NCBI GenBank assembly: GCA_032718475.1
Contig: JAUCBJ010001090.1
Coordinates: 1 to 38,382 of the forward strand
Length of the DNA: 38,382 bases
Reading direction: 5' to 3'
From: Nemertoderma westbladi
Taxonomy: Eukaryota > Xenacoelomorpha > Nemertodermatida > Nemertodermatidae
Within the stretch, counting starts at the first letter, position 1. The number at the start of each line of letters is the position of its first letter. The notes beneath the pieces were generated by a model. The model made no database searches, had not been told where the DNA came from, and saw only the letters and a list, made by a program, of their open reading frames with translations. Position numbers and translations under genes: made by a program. Below are positions 1-10,800 of this stretch, in pieces.

Positions 1-117
1 ATATATGTAGTATATTGGTGGCGGGATATTCAAACTATATATAAGATATGAAAGATATAGAAGGAGGAACACCGGTACAGCGGTACGTTTCCTATCTTAC
101 TGTTTTACACTTTAACA
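1..117 (+). repeat. 5' LTR (partial) of copia element
   Basis: Base 1 corresponds to LTR position 11 by comparison with the complete copy at 4736-4862. It ends in CA at 116-117, directly before the primer-binding site. A TATATAAG box around 36-43 is the likely core promoter. One mismatch to the 3' LTR. Confidence 0.93.
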
Positions 118-130
118 TGGTAGCAGAGCG
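118..130 (+). promoter_or_regulatory. tRNA primer-binding site of copia element
   Basis: TGGTAGCAGAGCG starts at the base after the LTR's terminal CA. The first 11 bases match the complement of the 3' end of metazoan initiator tRNA-Met, from memory of that tRNA. This is where minus-strand DNA synthesis would be primed. Confidence 0.8.
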
Positions 131-195
131 TGTTGACGCTGAATAAACAGACAATAGGTAGGTAGTAGGCCTACAACGTAACTAATATAATATTA

Positions 196-3100
196 ATGGC
201 TGAAAGTAGTACAAATGTTTCTGGTGGGCGGTCGTATAAAAATCCACCTCTGTTAGGTGATGGTTCGGATTATGTTACGTGGCAACGGGAGTTAAAGATT
301 TGGCAACTTGTTACTGATATAGAAAAGAGACCACAAGCCCCAGCTATATTGCTGTGTTTACCAAGGAAAGCTAAGGATAAAGCTTTAGAGGTACCCATTG
401 AACAACTAAATGCAGATGACGGAGTTAAAACGTTACTTAGAAAACTCGATGAAGTTTATCTGAAGGATAAAATCGACTGTGCTTACGAAGCCTATTCGTT
501 GTTTAAATATTTAAAGAAGAAAGATGTAGAGACTATTTCCGACTTTATCAATGAGTTTGAGAAACGGTATAACAAAGCCAAAGAATATGACATGAGTATC
601 GGGGATGGAGTTTTAGCTTTTGAGCTTTTAGATAAGGCGAATTTGTCAGATTCAGAGAGAAAAATGGCTCTAACAGCAGTAAAGGATTTAAAATACCAAG
701 AAATGAAGACAGCATTAAAACGTATCTTTGGGGAATCAAAGGTGATGTTTACAGGTGCTGATAGTGGGCGTACAACTGCGGTGCGTGTCAAGCAAGAGAC
801 TGAGGATACATTCCTTTGTGAGGATAATCATAATTTATATGAGGAAGGTTATTTGGAGGACTGTGATGATGAACAATCTGTTTATTTTACATCACGTGGT
901 CAGTATATTAGAGGTAGGCCTAATTTTAGAAGTAGATCAGCTGGACGACCATCATATAATTCATATAATCGAGGACGTTTTGATTCTCGAGGTAGTAGTA
1001 CCGGTACCAGTATCAGACGTGGTGGGTCGATCATATATGGTAGAGTATCTAATAATCCCAGGTATGCCGATGGTCAACAAATGTTGTGTCGAAGTTGTAA
1101 ATCTCCACACCATTTTCAAAAAGACTGCTCTGACTATCAACCCCCTAATAACTATCAAGATGGGGGTACCGGTATCGATAATGATGTATATATAACACTG
1201 TTTATTAAACCGGAAGAAGAACAATCGACATTTGTTCTAGAAACATTTAATCATGGTATATTGGATACTGGTTGTACTTCAACAGTATGTGGAGAAGAAT
1301 GGTTGTCCGTTTATCTGGAATCTCTAGGTGAGTTTGCTAGCAATAATGTTATAGAGCAATATAGCAACACTAAATTTAGGTTTGGTGATGGTGAAAAGGT
1401 TGCTTCTAAGAAAAAGGTAACAATACCTGTGTTTATAGGTGAAAAATATTGCATGGTGGCAACAGATGTGGTAAACAAACATATACCGTTACTTTTGAGT
1501 AAACAATCACTAAAAAGAGCCAAGTGTGTTATCAATTTAGATAATGATACTGCTAACATACTTGATCAAGACATATTATTAAGAAAATCTACATCTGGTC
1601 ATTATTGCATATTACTGACACCAAAGGAAAATTTTCCTTGTATTGAAAATGTCATTTTGTTCACTGAAAATTGTGTTAATGATGTTAAAAAGATGGCACT
1701 AAAATTACATAAGCAATTTGCACACCCTTCAGCTGACAGGCTATTAGGATTAATTAAGGATGCGGGGTTATCCAGCAAAGAGATTACTTGTGAGGTGAAT
1801 AAAGTTACAGAGACATGTTCAGTGTGTAAGAAGTATAAGAAGCCAAAACCTAGGCCTGTTGTTGGATTTTCATTGGCCAAAGAGTTCAATGAAACTGTGG
1901 CGGGAGATCTGATTCAATGGGGCAATAAAACGTGGATTCTACATGTGATTGATCATATGACAAGGTTGAGTGGTGCTGCTGTGGTAAGAACGAAGGAAAA
2001 ATCTGTGATTGCTGACAAATTCATTCGCTGTTGGATGGCCATTTATGGCCCTCCAAAGCAAATCATGTCTGATAATGGTGGTGAGTTTGATAATTCTACC
2101 TTTAGAGAAATGGCTGAGCAATTTAATATTAAACTTATTCCAACCCCAGCAGAAAGTCCTTGGTCAAATGGTCTGAATGAAAGGCATAATGGTGTTTTAA
2201 AGGATATGTTACAGAAACTTATGAGTGATTGCAAGTATGATTTGGAAACTGGATTGGCTTGGTGTGTTAATGCTAAGAATTGTTTACATAATGTTAATGG
2301 ATATAGCCCATATCAACTTGTCTTTGGACAGAACCCCAACCTCCCTTGCGTCCTGAATGATCAATTACCTGCTTTAGAGGGGGTTACGTCATCTCAAATA
2401 GTAGCTAAGCATTTAAATGCCATTCATGGAGCCAGAGAAATATGTATACAAGCGGAATCTTCTGAGAAAGTTAGAAGAGCAATGCGACACAACATCAGAT
2501 CACAGGATGATGTTTATATCCAAGGGGACATCGTATTCTACAAGCGGGATAATTCAGCTGAATGGAAGGGCCCTGGAATGGTTATTGGCCGCGATGGTAA
2601 GATAGTTTATGTAAAACATGGTGGTTCGGTTGTAAAGGTTCATAGTTTAAGACTTTTGAAGACCTGCGATGTTGCATTTGATCAAAAAAATCAAACCACT
2701 AGTGTACCTGATAATTTATCTGAGGTCAACAGTAATCTGCATAATGTTGAGGATGACATCATATGTATTGACGAATATGATGATGATATTAATGATGTTC
2801 AAAAGGGTAATTCTTCTAGTGGTCTGATTGCTGCTAATGTTGCTAAGGAAGGCATTCATGATACCCAGAGTCATACCATCAGAGAGTCTGCAAAATTAAC
2901 ACTACCAAAGATTAATGATAAAATATCATTTCGTCTTAAAGGTGAAGATAACTGGTGTCATGGAATTGTGCTTAGCAGAGCTGGAAAAGCAACAGGAAAG
3001 TACAGAAATTGCTTAAATGTACAATTTACTGGTCCTAAAGAAAGGCAGGATGATTGTGATAATTTTGACTTTGGTACTGACATTGACGAATGGACAGATA

Positions 3101-4611
3101 ATAATACACCAGTTAGCGATGGTACTGAAGATGTTTATTTAAATGACTATGTTGTTAGTGATAAATATGCTGAAGCCAAGGTATACCAAGTACAGATGTG
3201 GGACCAGCATAATGTATATAAGGCTGTAGATGATGTGGGTCAAGATAGGCTATCTACTAAGTGGGTTTGTACAATGAAAAATGACGGCAGATTAAAAGCG
3301 AGATTAGTTGCACGAGGGTTCGAGGAAGAGACAGCAGAACTTGCCAAATTTTCACCAACTGGAAAGAAAGAAAATATCCGCTTGTTACTATCAGTAGCAG
3401 CAACTACCAATTGGACCATTCATTCAATGGATATACAGACTGCTTTTCTACAGGGTGAGCAAATAGATCGAGAAGTTTACCTAGAGCCTCCACAGGAATT
3501 TAAGAAACCAGGTCAACTTTGGTGTCTAAAGAAATGTGTTGATGGTTTATCAGATGCACCAAGAAAGTGGTTCATGAAAGTAAAGAAGGTTTTAGAACAA
3601 ATAGGAATGAAAAGATCAATGAATGATGACTGTTTATATTACTGGGAAAGTAATGGTGTAATTGGTGGCATTTTATCTATGCATGTTGATGATGAACTTT
3701 GGGCAGGAACAGCTGAATTCGAATGTACAATTATTAATGAATTAAGAAAGGTCTTTGTTGTTGGAATTGAGAAAGATACAGTCCTTAAACATGTTGGTCT
3801 GGAGTTGAGGCAAAATCGCCATGGTATTTTACTGGATCAGCATCGTTATATTGAGAAGCTTCAGCCAATTGACTTGGCAAGTAACAGAAATAAGGATTCG
3901 CAACTTACCAACAAGGAGTTTAAAGCTCTTCAAACGCTATGTGGGCAACTCAATTGGATTGCTACACAAAGTCGACCAGATATTAGTTTTGATACTTGTA
4001 ACTTGAGCAGTAAATTAAAAGACCCCAAGATTAATGACATATTTTATGCAAATAAAATCGTTCGACGTGTAAAGTCATTCGCTATGGTATTGAAATTTCC
4101 CAGATTGAATCTGCAAGATTTGAAGATCATATGTTATACCGATGCTTCTTATGGAAATTTAGATGATGGAAGCTCCCAAGGGGGTTATCTTATTTTTGTT
4201 TCGGATTGTACAAACAATGGAGCTTTGTTAGATTGGCAGTCAAAGAAACTCAGGCGGGTAGCACGTAGCAGTTTAGCAGCTGAAACATTAGCTGCAGTTC
4301 ATGCTATTGATAATGCCTACTCACTGGCATCAGTTCTTGGTGAAATATTATCGACCACAATTCCAATATATATATATACTGATAGTCAATCACTTATTGA
4401 CAATATATACACTGATAAAGGAAGCTTAACAGAGAAGCGCCTTCAGATAGATATACGACTCATCCGCGAAATGTTGGAGAAAGGTGAGATCAGTGATCTA
4501 CAATGGGTTGATACCTATCATCAGTTGGCCAACTCTCTAACTAAGAAGGGTGCATCAACAAACTCATTGATAAATACTCTAGAAACGCATAAACTCAGTC
4601 AGACTCAATAA
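196..4611 (+). CDS. copia-type Gag-Pol polyprotein, intact
   Basis: A 1,471-residue polyprotein with all domains of an autonomous copia element. The N-terminal Gag region (about residues 20-190) is followed by an Arg/Gly/Ser-rich stretch and a CCHC zinc knuckle (CX2CX4HX4C from residue 298). The aspartic protease has LDTG with Asp357. The integrase has an HHCC-like zinc region (about 500-550) and a D571-D626-E662 triad with the usual 35-residue spacing. An acidic linker (about 850-1000) precedes reverse transcriptase, with catalytic Asp1079 and an HVDD box at 1163-1166 in place of the commoner YVDD. RNase H has Asp1316, Glu1363 and Asp1396. There are no stops or frameshifts. The start at 196 is the first in-frame ATG after the primer site. 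Gag and Pol share one frame, so any Gag excess must come from processing or splicing, not frameshifting. Confidence 0.95.
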   Translation: MAESSTNVSGGRSYKNPPLLGDGSDYVTWQRELKIWQLVTDIEKRPQAPAILLCLPRKAKDKALEVPIEQLNADDGVKTLLRKLDEVYLKDKIDCAYEAYSLFKYLKKKDVETISDFINEFEKRYNKAKEYDMSIGDGVLAFELLDKANLSDSERKMALTAVKDLKYQEMKTALKRIFGESKVMFTGADSGRTTAVRVKQETEDTFLCEDNHNLYEEGYLEDCDDEQSVYFTSRGQYIRGRPNFRSRSAGRPSYNSYNRGRFDSRGSSTGTSIRRGGSIIYGRVSNNPRYADGQQMLCRSCKSPHHFQKDCSDYQPPNNYQDGGTGIDNDVYITLFIKPEEEQSTFVLETFNHGILDTGCTSTVCGEEWLSVYLESLGEFASNNVIEQYSNTKFRFGDGEKVASKKKVTIPVFIGEKYCMVATDVVNKHIPLLLSKQSLKRAKCVINLDNDTANILDQDILLRKSTSGHYCILLTPKENFPCIENVILFTENCVNDVKKMALKLHKQFAHPSADRLLGLIKDAGLSSKEITCEVNKVTETCSVCKKYKKPKPRPVVGFSLAKEFNETVAGDLIQWGNKTWILHVIDHMTRLSGAAVVRTKEKSVIADKFIRCWMAIYGPPKQIMSDNGGEFDNSTFREMAEQFNIKLIPTPAESPWSNGLNERHNGVLKDMLQKLMSDCKYDLETGLAWCVNAKNCLHNVNGYSPYQLVFGQNPNLPCVLNDQLPALEGVTSSQIVAKHLNAIHGAREICIQAESSEKVRRAMRHNIRSQDDVYIQGDIVFYKRDNSAEWKGPGMVIGRDGKIVYVKHGGSVVKVHSLRLLKTCDVAFDQKNQTTSVPDNLSEVNSNLHNVEDDIICIDEYDDDINDVQKGNSSSGLIAANVAKEGIHDTQSHTIRESAKLTLPKINDKISFRLKGEDNWCHGIVLSRAGKATGKYRNCLNVQFTGPKERQDDCDNFDFGTDIDEWTDNNTPVSDGTEDVYLNDYVVSDKYAEAKVYQVQMWDQHNVYKAVDDVGQDRLSTKWVCTMKNDGRLKARLVARGFEEETAELAKFSPTGKKENIRLLLSVAATTNWTIHSMDIQTAFLQGEQIDREVYLEPPQEFKKPGQLWCLKKCVDGLSDAPRKWFMKVKKVLEQIGMKRSMNDDCLYYWESNGVIGGILSMHVDDELWAGTAEFECTIINELRKVFVVGIEKDTVLKHVGLELRQNRHGILLDQHRYIEKLQPIDLASNRNKDSQLTNKEFKALQTLCGQLNWIATQSRPDISFDTCNLSSKLKDPKINDIFYANKIVRRVKSFAMVLKFPRLNLQDLKIICYTDASYGNLDDGSSQGGYLIFVSDCTNNGALLDWQSKKLRRVARSSLAAETLAAVHAIDNAYSLASVLGEILSTTIPIYIYTDSQSLIDNIYTDKGSLTEKRLQIDIRLIREMLEKGEISDLQWVDTYHQLANSLTKKGASTNSLINTLETHKLSQTQ

Positions 4612-4634
4612 AAAAAAAAAAAAAAAAAAAAAAA
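4610..4634 (+). repeat. A25 homopolymer immediately after Gag-Pol stop
   Basis: Twenty-five consecutive A residues overlap the TAA stop codon and create an AATAAA at its left edge. It lies inside the element, before the purine tract and 3' LTR. It may be slippage or a captured poly(A) tail. Confidence 0.9.
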
Positions 4635-4718
4635 CTATGACTAGTTAGTATTATTGGACATTTATTGGACTCCTTATTTTATGTTTCTTTTCTGTTACTA
4701 CCCTATTACGTTTATGTT

Positions 4719-4735
4719 AAAGAAAGAGGTGAGAA
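4719..4735 (+). promoter_or_regulatory. Polypurine tract of copia element
   Basis: AAAGAAAGAGGTGAGAA, almost pure purine, ends one base before the TG that opens the 3' LTR. This is the expected position of the plus-strand primer. Confidence 0.8.
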
Positions 4736-4862
4736 TGTCAAATGTATATATGTAGTATATTGGTGGCGGGAAATTCAAACTATATATAAGATATGAAAGA
4801 TATAGAAGGAGGAACACCGGTACAGCGGTACGTTTCCTATCTTACTGTTTTACACTTTAACA
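4736..4862 (+). repeat. 3' LTR of copia element, complete, 127 bp
   Basis: It begins TGTCAAATG and ends TTTAACA, giving the canonical TG...CA ends. It contains the same TATATAAG box as the 5' copy. No AATAAA is present inside the LTR. Confidence 0.93.
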
Positions 4863-6487
4863 CAATTGATTTAAGGCCAAGGGAGACCAGCATACCACTA
4901 GCACTGTCATCGCGTTTAAAACCAAATAAACGTCGCACTGTGTTGTTATACGCTACATTTAATTGATTAAGAGTTGACTCACAAAAATAGCTGTCAGCCC
5001 AAAGAGCATTACAATAAACATTAGAGCAATAAGAAATAAACAATTGTAGCTTCACATGGGGAGAGCAGTTACTGAAGGTCCTAATAAGCAAATTAGCACG
5101 TGCGTAAAAAGATCTAGTTTGGTTCCTAATATCAGTATCATCCGAGAAATTAGATGTGATATAGTGACCGAGATATTTATATTTAGGAACACATTCAAGC
5201 ACAACACTGTCCAATACGATCATTGTATTAGAAATTGTTAAACGGTGAGAACTGTGTAAAAATATACATTTAGATTTCTTAGCATTAAATGTAATGGAGT
5301 TGCAATACGCATAATCAGAACAAATGTCAACAAGTGATTGTAAGGCACTAGGCGACGTAGATATAAGACATATATCATCCGCATAAAAATAATGATTGAC
5401 AGCTACATATCCAAGTCGTGCGCCCAGCCCACAGTTAGATAATTGTACACTTAATTTATCATTATATAGATTGAAGAAGTAAGGTGCCAATATGCTTCCC
5501 TGTCTAGTTCCGTTGGAGCAGCCAAAGGGATTAGACATATAACCATCCCATAATATAACCATTGACTGATTAGTATACCAAAAATGGATCACACGTAAAA
5601 TATAGTTTGGTACCCCTCTAAGTAAAAGTTTACTAAATAGTTTGGTATGATTGATCTTATCGAAAGCCTTTGAAGCGTCCAAGAAACAAATATATACGTT
5701 GGAGCCATTCCTTAAATAATAATTAATTAATTCCTTAATTGTAAATATACACAACTCCGTGCCGGTCCCACGTTTATAACCAAACTGGTTATCGGTTGTT
5801 GTAATGAGATTTTCAATTCGCTGTAATATTACGATTTCCAATAGCTTACCGAGAATCGTTGCCAAAGCAATGGGACGGTAATTATTAGATTCGATAACAC
5901 TACCATTCCTATCTTTCAATACCGGCAAGATATTAGAACGCATCAAATTGGAAGGTAAAAAACCATGTATAAAAAAACAAGAAAATAAAAAACTAATATA
6001 AATATTAAGACGATTAGATGAATATAAAATGTGCTCAGAATAAATAAAATCATGTCCTGCCGCCTTATCTAACTTTAGCTCATTGATAGCGGTGGTAATT
6101 TCTTTAGGAGACACAAGCATATCAATACTAAATTGCACATTGGAAACTGCAGCATATACCCGTTCCGAGTCGGGTGACTGATCCGGTTTAACTGAATTAA
6201 ATATAGATTCATATTTGTTGGCCCACATCCCGCATACTTCAGCGGATCCAACTGCATCATCCACCGAGTTAGGCGGTGTAGAACGTGTGGTCGACTGAGA
6301 TTTAACATTATTCCAGAATTTCTTGCTGTCTTCGCTCGATAATGACTCAGCTAGACGGTTGGATCGAGTCTGAGACTCTGCTTTTCTACACTGACGGAGT
6401 GCCAGCTTAAACTGCGCCTTCGCCTTGAGAACCTGTTGGTGCAGCAATCCAGACTTCGGACTTCCAAGTTGTCGCCACAGCAAAAAC
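4863..6487 (-). pseudogene. LINE reverse transcriptase fragment, truncated at both ends
   Basis: About 540 codons stay open on the minus strand. They encode the end of the pre-RT linker and most of a non-LTR reverse transcriptase. Visible motifs include NNYRPIAL (template/primer grip region), a DASKAFDK box with the first catalytic Asp, GTRQGSILAPYFFN, and FYADD (residues 366-370 counted from 6483, near 5375-5388). A YLGHYI segment and the start of the thumb/C-terminal region follow. The 3' side is cut at 4862 by the copia insertion, so the protein runs into LTR sequence. The 5' side ends at about 6487 where minisatellite A begins, and no endonuclease domain is present. The motif style resembles the jockey/CR1 group, but the clade is uncertain. 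The frame is still open, so decay is recent or the copy is simply dismembered. Confidence 0.85.
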
Positions 6488-7893
6488 AGCTCCCTTATAT
6501 GGGCTGTTTAACACCAGTTGGTTGGGTAACTCCTTATATGGGCTGTTTATCAGCACCGGAGGTTGGTTGGGTAACTCCTTATATGGGCTGTTTATCAGCA
6601 CCGAAGGTTGGTTGGGTAACTCCTTATATGGGCTGTTTATCAGCACCGAAGGTTGGCTGGGTAACTCCTTATATGGGCTGTTTATCAGCACCGAAGGTTG
6701 GTTGGGTAACTCCTTATATGGGCTGTTTAACACCAGTTGGTCGTCGGGTAACTCCTTATATGGGTTGTTTATCAGCACCGAAGGTTGGTCTGGTAACTCC
6801 TTATATGGGTTGTTTATCAGCACCGAAGGTTGGTTGGGTAACTCCTTATATGGGCTGTTTAACACCATTTGGTTGGGTAACTCCTTACATGGGCTGTTTA
6901 TCAGCACCGAAGGTTGGTTGGGTAACTCCTTATATGGGCTGTTTATGAGCACCGAAGGTTGGTTGGGTAACTCCTTATATGGGCTGTTTAACACCAGTTG
7001 GTTGGGTAACTCCTTATATGGGCTGTTTATCAGCACCGGAGGTTGGTTCGGTAACTCCTTATATGGGCTGTTTATCAGCACCGAAGGTTGGTTGGGTAAC
7101 TCCTTATATGGGCTGTTTAACACCAGTTGGTTTGGTAACTCCTTATATGGGCTGTTTATCAGCACCGAAGGTTGGTTGGGTAACTCCTTATATGGGCTGT
7201 TTATCAGCACCGAAGGTTGGTTGGGTAACTCCTTGTATGGGCTGTTTATCAGCACCGAAGGTTGGTTGGGTAACTCCTTATATGGGCTGTTTAACACCAG
7301 TTGGTCGTCGGGTAACTCCTTATATGGGTTGTTTATCAGCACCGAAGGTTGGTCGGGTAACTCCTTATATGTGTTGTTTATCAGCACCGAAGGTTGGTCG
7401 GGTAACTCCTTATATGGGCTGTTTATCAGCACCGAAGGTTGGTTGGGTAACTCTTTATATGGGCTGTTTAACACCAGTTGGTCGGGTAACTCCTTATGGG
7501 CTGTTTATCAGCACCGAAGGTTGGTTGGGTAACTCCTTATATGGGCTGTTTATCAGCACCGAAGGTTGGTCGGGTAACTCCTTTTATGGGCTGTTTATCA
7601 GCACCGAAGGTTGGTTGGGTAACTCCTTATATGGGCTGTTTAACACCAGTTGGTCGGGTAACTCCTTATGGGCTGTTTATCAGCACCGAAGGTTGGTTGG
7701 GTAACTCCTTATATGGGCTGTTTAACAGCACCGAAGGTTGGTTGGGTAACTCCTTTTATGGGCTGTTTAACACCAGTTGGTTTGGTAACTCCTTATATGG
7801 GCTGTTTATCAGCACCGAAGGTTGGTTGGGTAACTCCTTATATGGGCTGTTTATCAGCACCGAAGGTTGGTTGGGTAACTCCTTGTATGGGCT
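6488..7893. repeat. Minisatellite A, left block (39/45-bp units)
   Basis: About 32 head-to-tail units share the core GGGTAACTCCTTATATGGGC then TGTTT. A 45-bp type continues ATCAGCACCGAAGGTTGGTT and a 39-bp type continues AACACCAGTTGGTT. Minor variants gain 3 bp (GGTCGTCGGG) or lose 2 bp (TTATGGG). Most units keep CCTTATATGG or CCTTTTATGG, matching the CC(A/T)6GG consensus. Long open frames on both strands are by-products of unit lengths divisible by 3 without stops. The 2-bp deletion variants switch frame repeatedly, so I do not call a protein. A higher-order repeat of about 650 bp starts near 7137 and recurs near 7787. Confidence 0.95.
7880..7893 (+). repeat. Target-site duplication, left copy, of the LINE at 7894-11643
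   Basis: TCCTTGTATGGGCT is repeated exactly at 11644-11657. The TTGTATGG form is a rare variant of the array unit, so the match is specific and not generic array identity. Confidence 0.88.
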
Positions 7894-10800
7894 CCCAGGT
7901 CAGGTCAGGTATTCTAGGTCATTGATCAAGAAAACTTGCCACCTCCATGCAGCATAAAGGAGGTGCCACCTGTAGCTGCATAGACCCTCTTACTAGGGCA
8001 AATCTGGTCCTGTAACTAGGACCCCCTTCGTTCTGGGATAAGGACCCCTTGGTCCTGGATTAAGGACCCATATACTTGGCTGCAGGGGTATATGGCCTGA
8101 CCAGGCAGATGGTGATCTACCAATGGCTGGTTAGGAGTAGAGTGTTCTCATGTCCACTTTGAGGGCACTTCACTGCGACCTGCACCTGGCAGCAAGGGTA
8201 CAGGGCATGACCCAGCAGATGAGCTGCAACAGCCAATGGTGGGTCATGTACGCCAGAGTAGATATGGGTGATGGGCCTCATATCTGACTCCATTGCGACA
8301 CCCACCCTGTGGAATGGCAAACCAGGGTGTGGTATTTGCCCCGAGAGCTGACTCGGCAAAAAAGCACCCCCCAACCCCCACTATGGATTACATTAACAAT
8401 GCGGAGGTCCGGCCACTAGAGGCCAGTGGAATTACCGGACACAATCGGCCTCACAGGCGTCAGTTAACTCCTGACCGGCTGCCTGTCTCACCCCCTACTG
8501 GAGAGAGAGCAGCCAACAATTCTTTGAGTCCCTTTCCTGATGACCTTTCTGGCCCAAACCCTGGGTCACCAGGGAGGCCAGATTGTGATGGGGAGAGGGA
8601 TTCTGGAGTTGGAGGCTACTCTCATGTTCCACCCCGACCAACAAAGCCATTGGTGAATCTGAGGCAAGTCACTAGACTAGCCTCAGTAAACACCCTAACA
8701 CTCGGGTCCCCAATGCGACAAGGTGAGCTGACTGCCTTGGCAGATAAGCTCTCTCTTAGCGCAGTGGGTGTTCAAGAGCACCGAATGCAGACTGGACAGA
8801 CTGATGAGGTTCTGATTAAGGACATGGGGGGCGGTTGGCGACTCGCCCTCGCGTCAGCAGATGATAGTGGCAATGGTGGAATTGGTCTATTGATGAATCC
8901 AACTGCACATGCAGCATTGGACAAAATAGACCAAATCTCTAACCGCATCATCCGTTGCCACTTCTCATGTTCTGGAAGACTGGCTAAGAAGTTTCCTAAG
9001 GTGGTTCTGATTGTGTGCTACTCTCCAACTAGTGTTGCCCCTGTAGAGGAGGTGGAAAATTTCTACCACAATCTACAAGCAGCAACTGATGGAGTGGATC
9101 AGCATGCATTCTTAAAATTCCAGACTTTAATGCAAGTCTGCATCAATCACCTACATCGCCCTGGGTCTATAGCAATAGTGTTAACCGAAATTCTGTCCAT
9201 CTTCAGGATTTTATCTCTGGAAATGGATTGTTTTCGGCTGGAACCCAGTTCAAGAAGCGAACTGGAAAGCTATGGACTCATAGTGGACCCAGTGGTCACA
9301 AGTCCCAGATAGACCATATTCTGTTTCGTAGGAAATACAGGAGCTCTATACAAGACTGTAATGCATTTACACTTCGACCCTTCTCCAGTGATCACCGCCT
9401 TATTGTGGCCAAGGTAAGACTTAGTCTGCGTGCTAGCAGAACAACGAAATCTGCCTTGCCACGGCATGACTGGTCCTCTCTGTTGCAACAGCCAAGTGTG
9501 AGATCCAGCTTCACACTACAGCTGAGCAACAGGTATGAGGCTCTTGCCTCTGAGGCGGCAGATCACTGTGAGGGCTATACTGCCTTTACAGAAGCAGTTA
9601 AGTTAGCAGCTGCAGAAACAGTTCCTGTATACCCTCGAAACAGGAAAAGGGCCCCCTGGACTGACAACAAAATTCAGAAGTGCCGAAATGACCTTCATAA
9701 GGCGCAGAAAGAGTCCCGACTCAAACAGACTACAGCGGCCAAGAATGCAGTTAAAGCTGCATCTAGGTCCCTGAACAGGCAGTACTCTGTTAATCTACAG
9801 GAGCTAATAAACCAACAGGTTGATGCCATCAATGATGCTGACGACAGCAGGCAATCATCCCAGGCATGGAAATCGATCAATCTGCTTACTGGGCGGAAAA
9901 GCCAACCAACCACCAAGGTTAAGGCTGAATCACCAGCCGATCGCCTCAATGGTTGGAAAGTCCACTTTGAAAAGCTCCTCAATAATGACAGGGTATTGCC
10001 TGATAACTTTATAGAAGTAAAAGTGTCTGAGTCTGTACTCCCAGATATTCCCATTGGCGATATCTCCTTTGCAGAAGTGAAGGCTGCTGCAAAGAGCATT
10101 AAGACCAATCGTGCCAGTGGAGTAGATGGTGTTCCCCCTGAGGTCTTTAAAATACCTGAGTGTTTAAAGCTCATCTATCCCATCATAGTAGACATGTACC
10201 GTACAACAAGAGTCCCACAAGAAATGAAAACAAATAAGTTGGTGCCAGTTCCCAAGAAGGGCAACCTAACACTCTATGGTTCTTTTCGGGGAATCTCATT
10301 GATCTCGATTGCTGCAAAACTATACAATAGAATTCTATTAAATCGCATCAGGGATCCCATTGAGAGACTGCTACGTGGAAATCAGAATGGGTTCCGTAAA
10401 GGTCGTGGGACCATGGAGCCCATTTTGGCACTTAGAAGGATAATTGAAGAGTTATCAAAAAAGAAAGACAGGCATCTGGCTGTTATCTTTGTTGACTTCT
10501 TCAAGGCCTTTGATTCAGTCTCTCGCTCACGTATGTTCAGCATACTTTCATTATATGGGATTCCTGATGAAATTATTGCAGCAATCAGATCAGTATATGA
10601 TGGTTCGACAACATTTGTGTCTACTGTTGACGGTGACACAGAACCATTTGAAGTGTTATGGGGCGTCCTCCAAGGAGACACACTTGCACCATTCTTGTTC
10701 ATTATTGTGGTTGACTATGTTCTACGCATGTCCTTAGATCATCATAATGATGATGGGGTGATGATAACTCCACCTACTGGCTCCAGAAGTCGAGGAAATC

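Larger units (their letters stand above)
1..4862 (+). mobile_element. Ty1/copia-type LTR retrotransposon, 5' edge cut by window
   Basis: The element runs 5' LTR (10 bp missing), tRNA-primer site, a single Gag-Pol ORF, purine tract and 3' LTR. The two LTRs differ at one of 117 comparable positions (27 versus 4772), and the ORF is unbroken, so insertion looks recent and the copy may still be competent. The order protease, integrase, reverse transcriptase, RNase H identifies copia rather than gypsy. Very short LTRs with one ORF recall GalEa-like copia elements of aquatic animals; that clade assignment is from memory and would need a tree. It lies inside the ORF of a minus-strand LINE whose remaining 3' part would be left of the window. 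The expected 5-bp target duplication would be CAATT (4863-4867), but its partner is outside the window. Confidence 0.93.

Noticed and set aside
492-1224. Minus-strand and alternate-frame ORFs inside the copia Gag region.
   Set aside because: They overlap an intact, domain-complete polyprotein and show no family features.
6407-7704. Long overlapping open frames on both strands through minisatellite A, up to 355 residues (GNSLYGLF, NSPYKELPNQ, MGCLSAPKVG types).
   Set aside because: Units of 39, 42 and 45 bp lack stops in several frames, and 2-bp deletion units switch frame. The frames have no promoter, domain or consistent frame choice.
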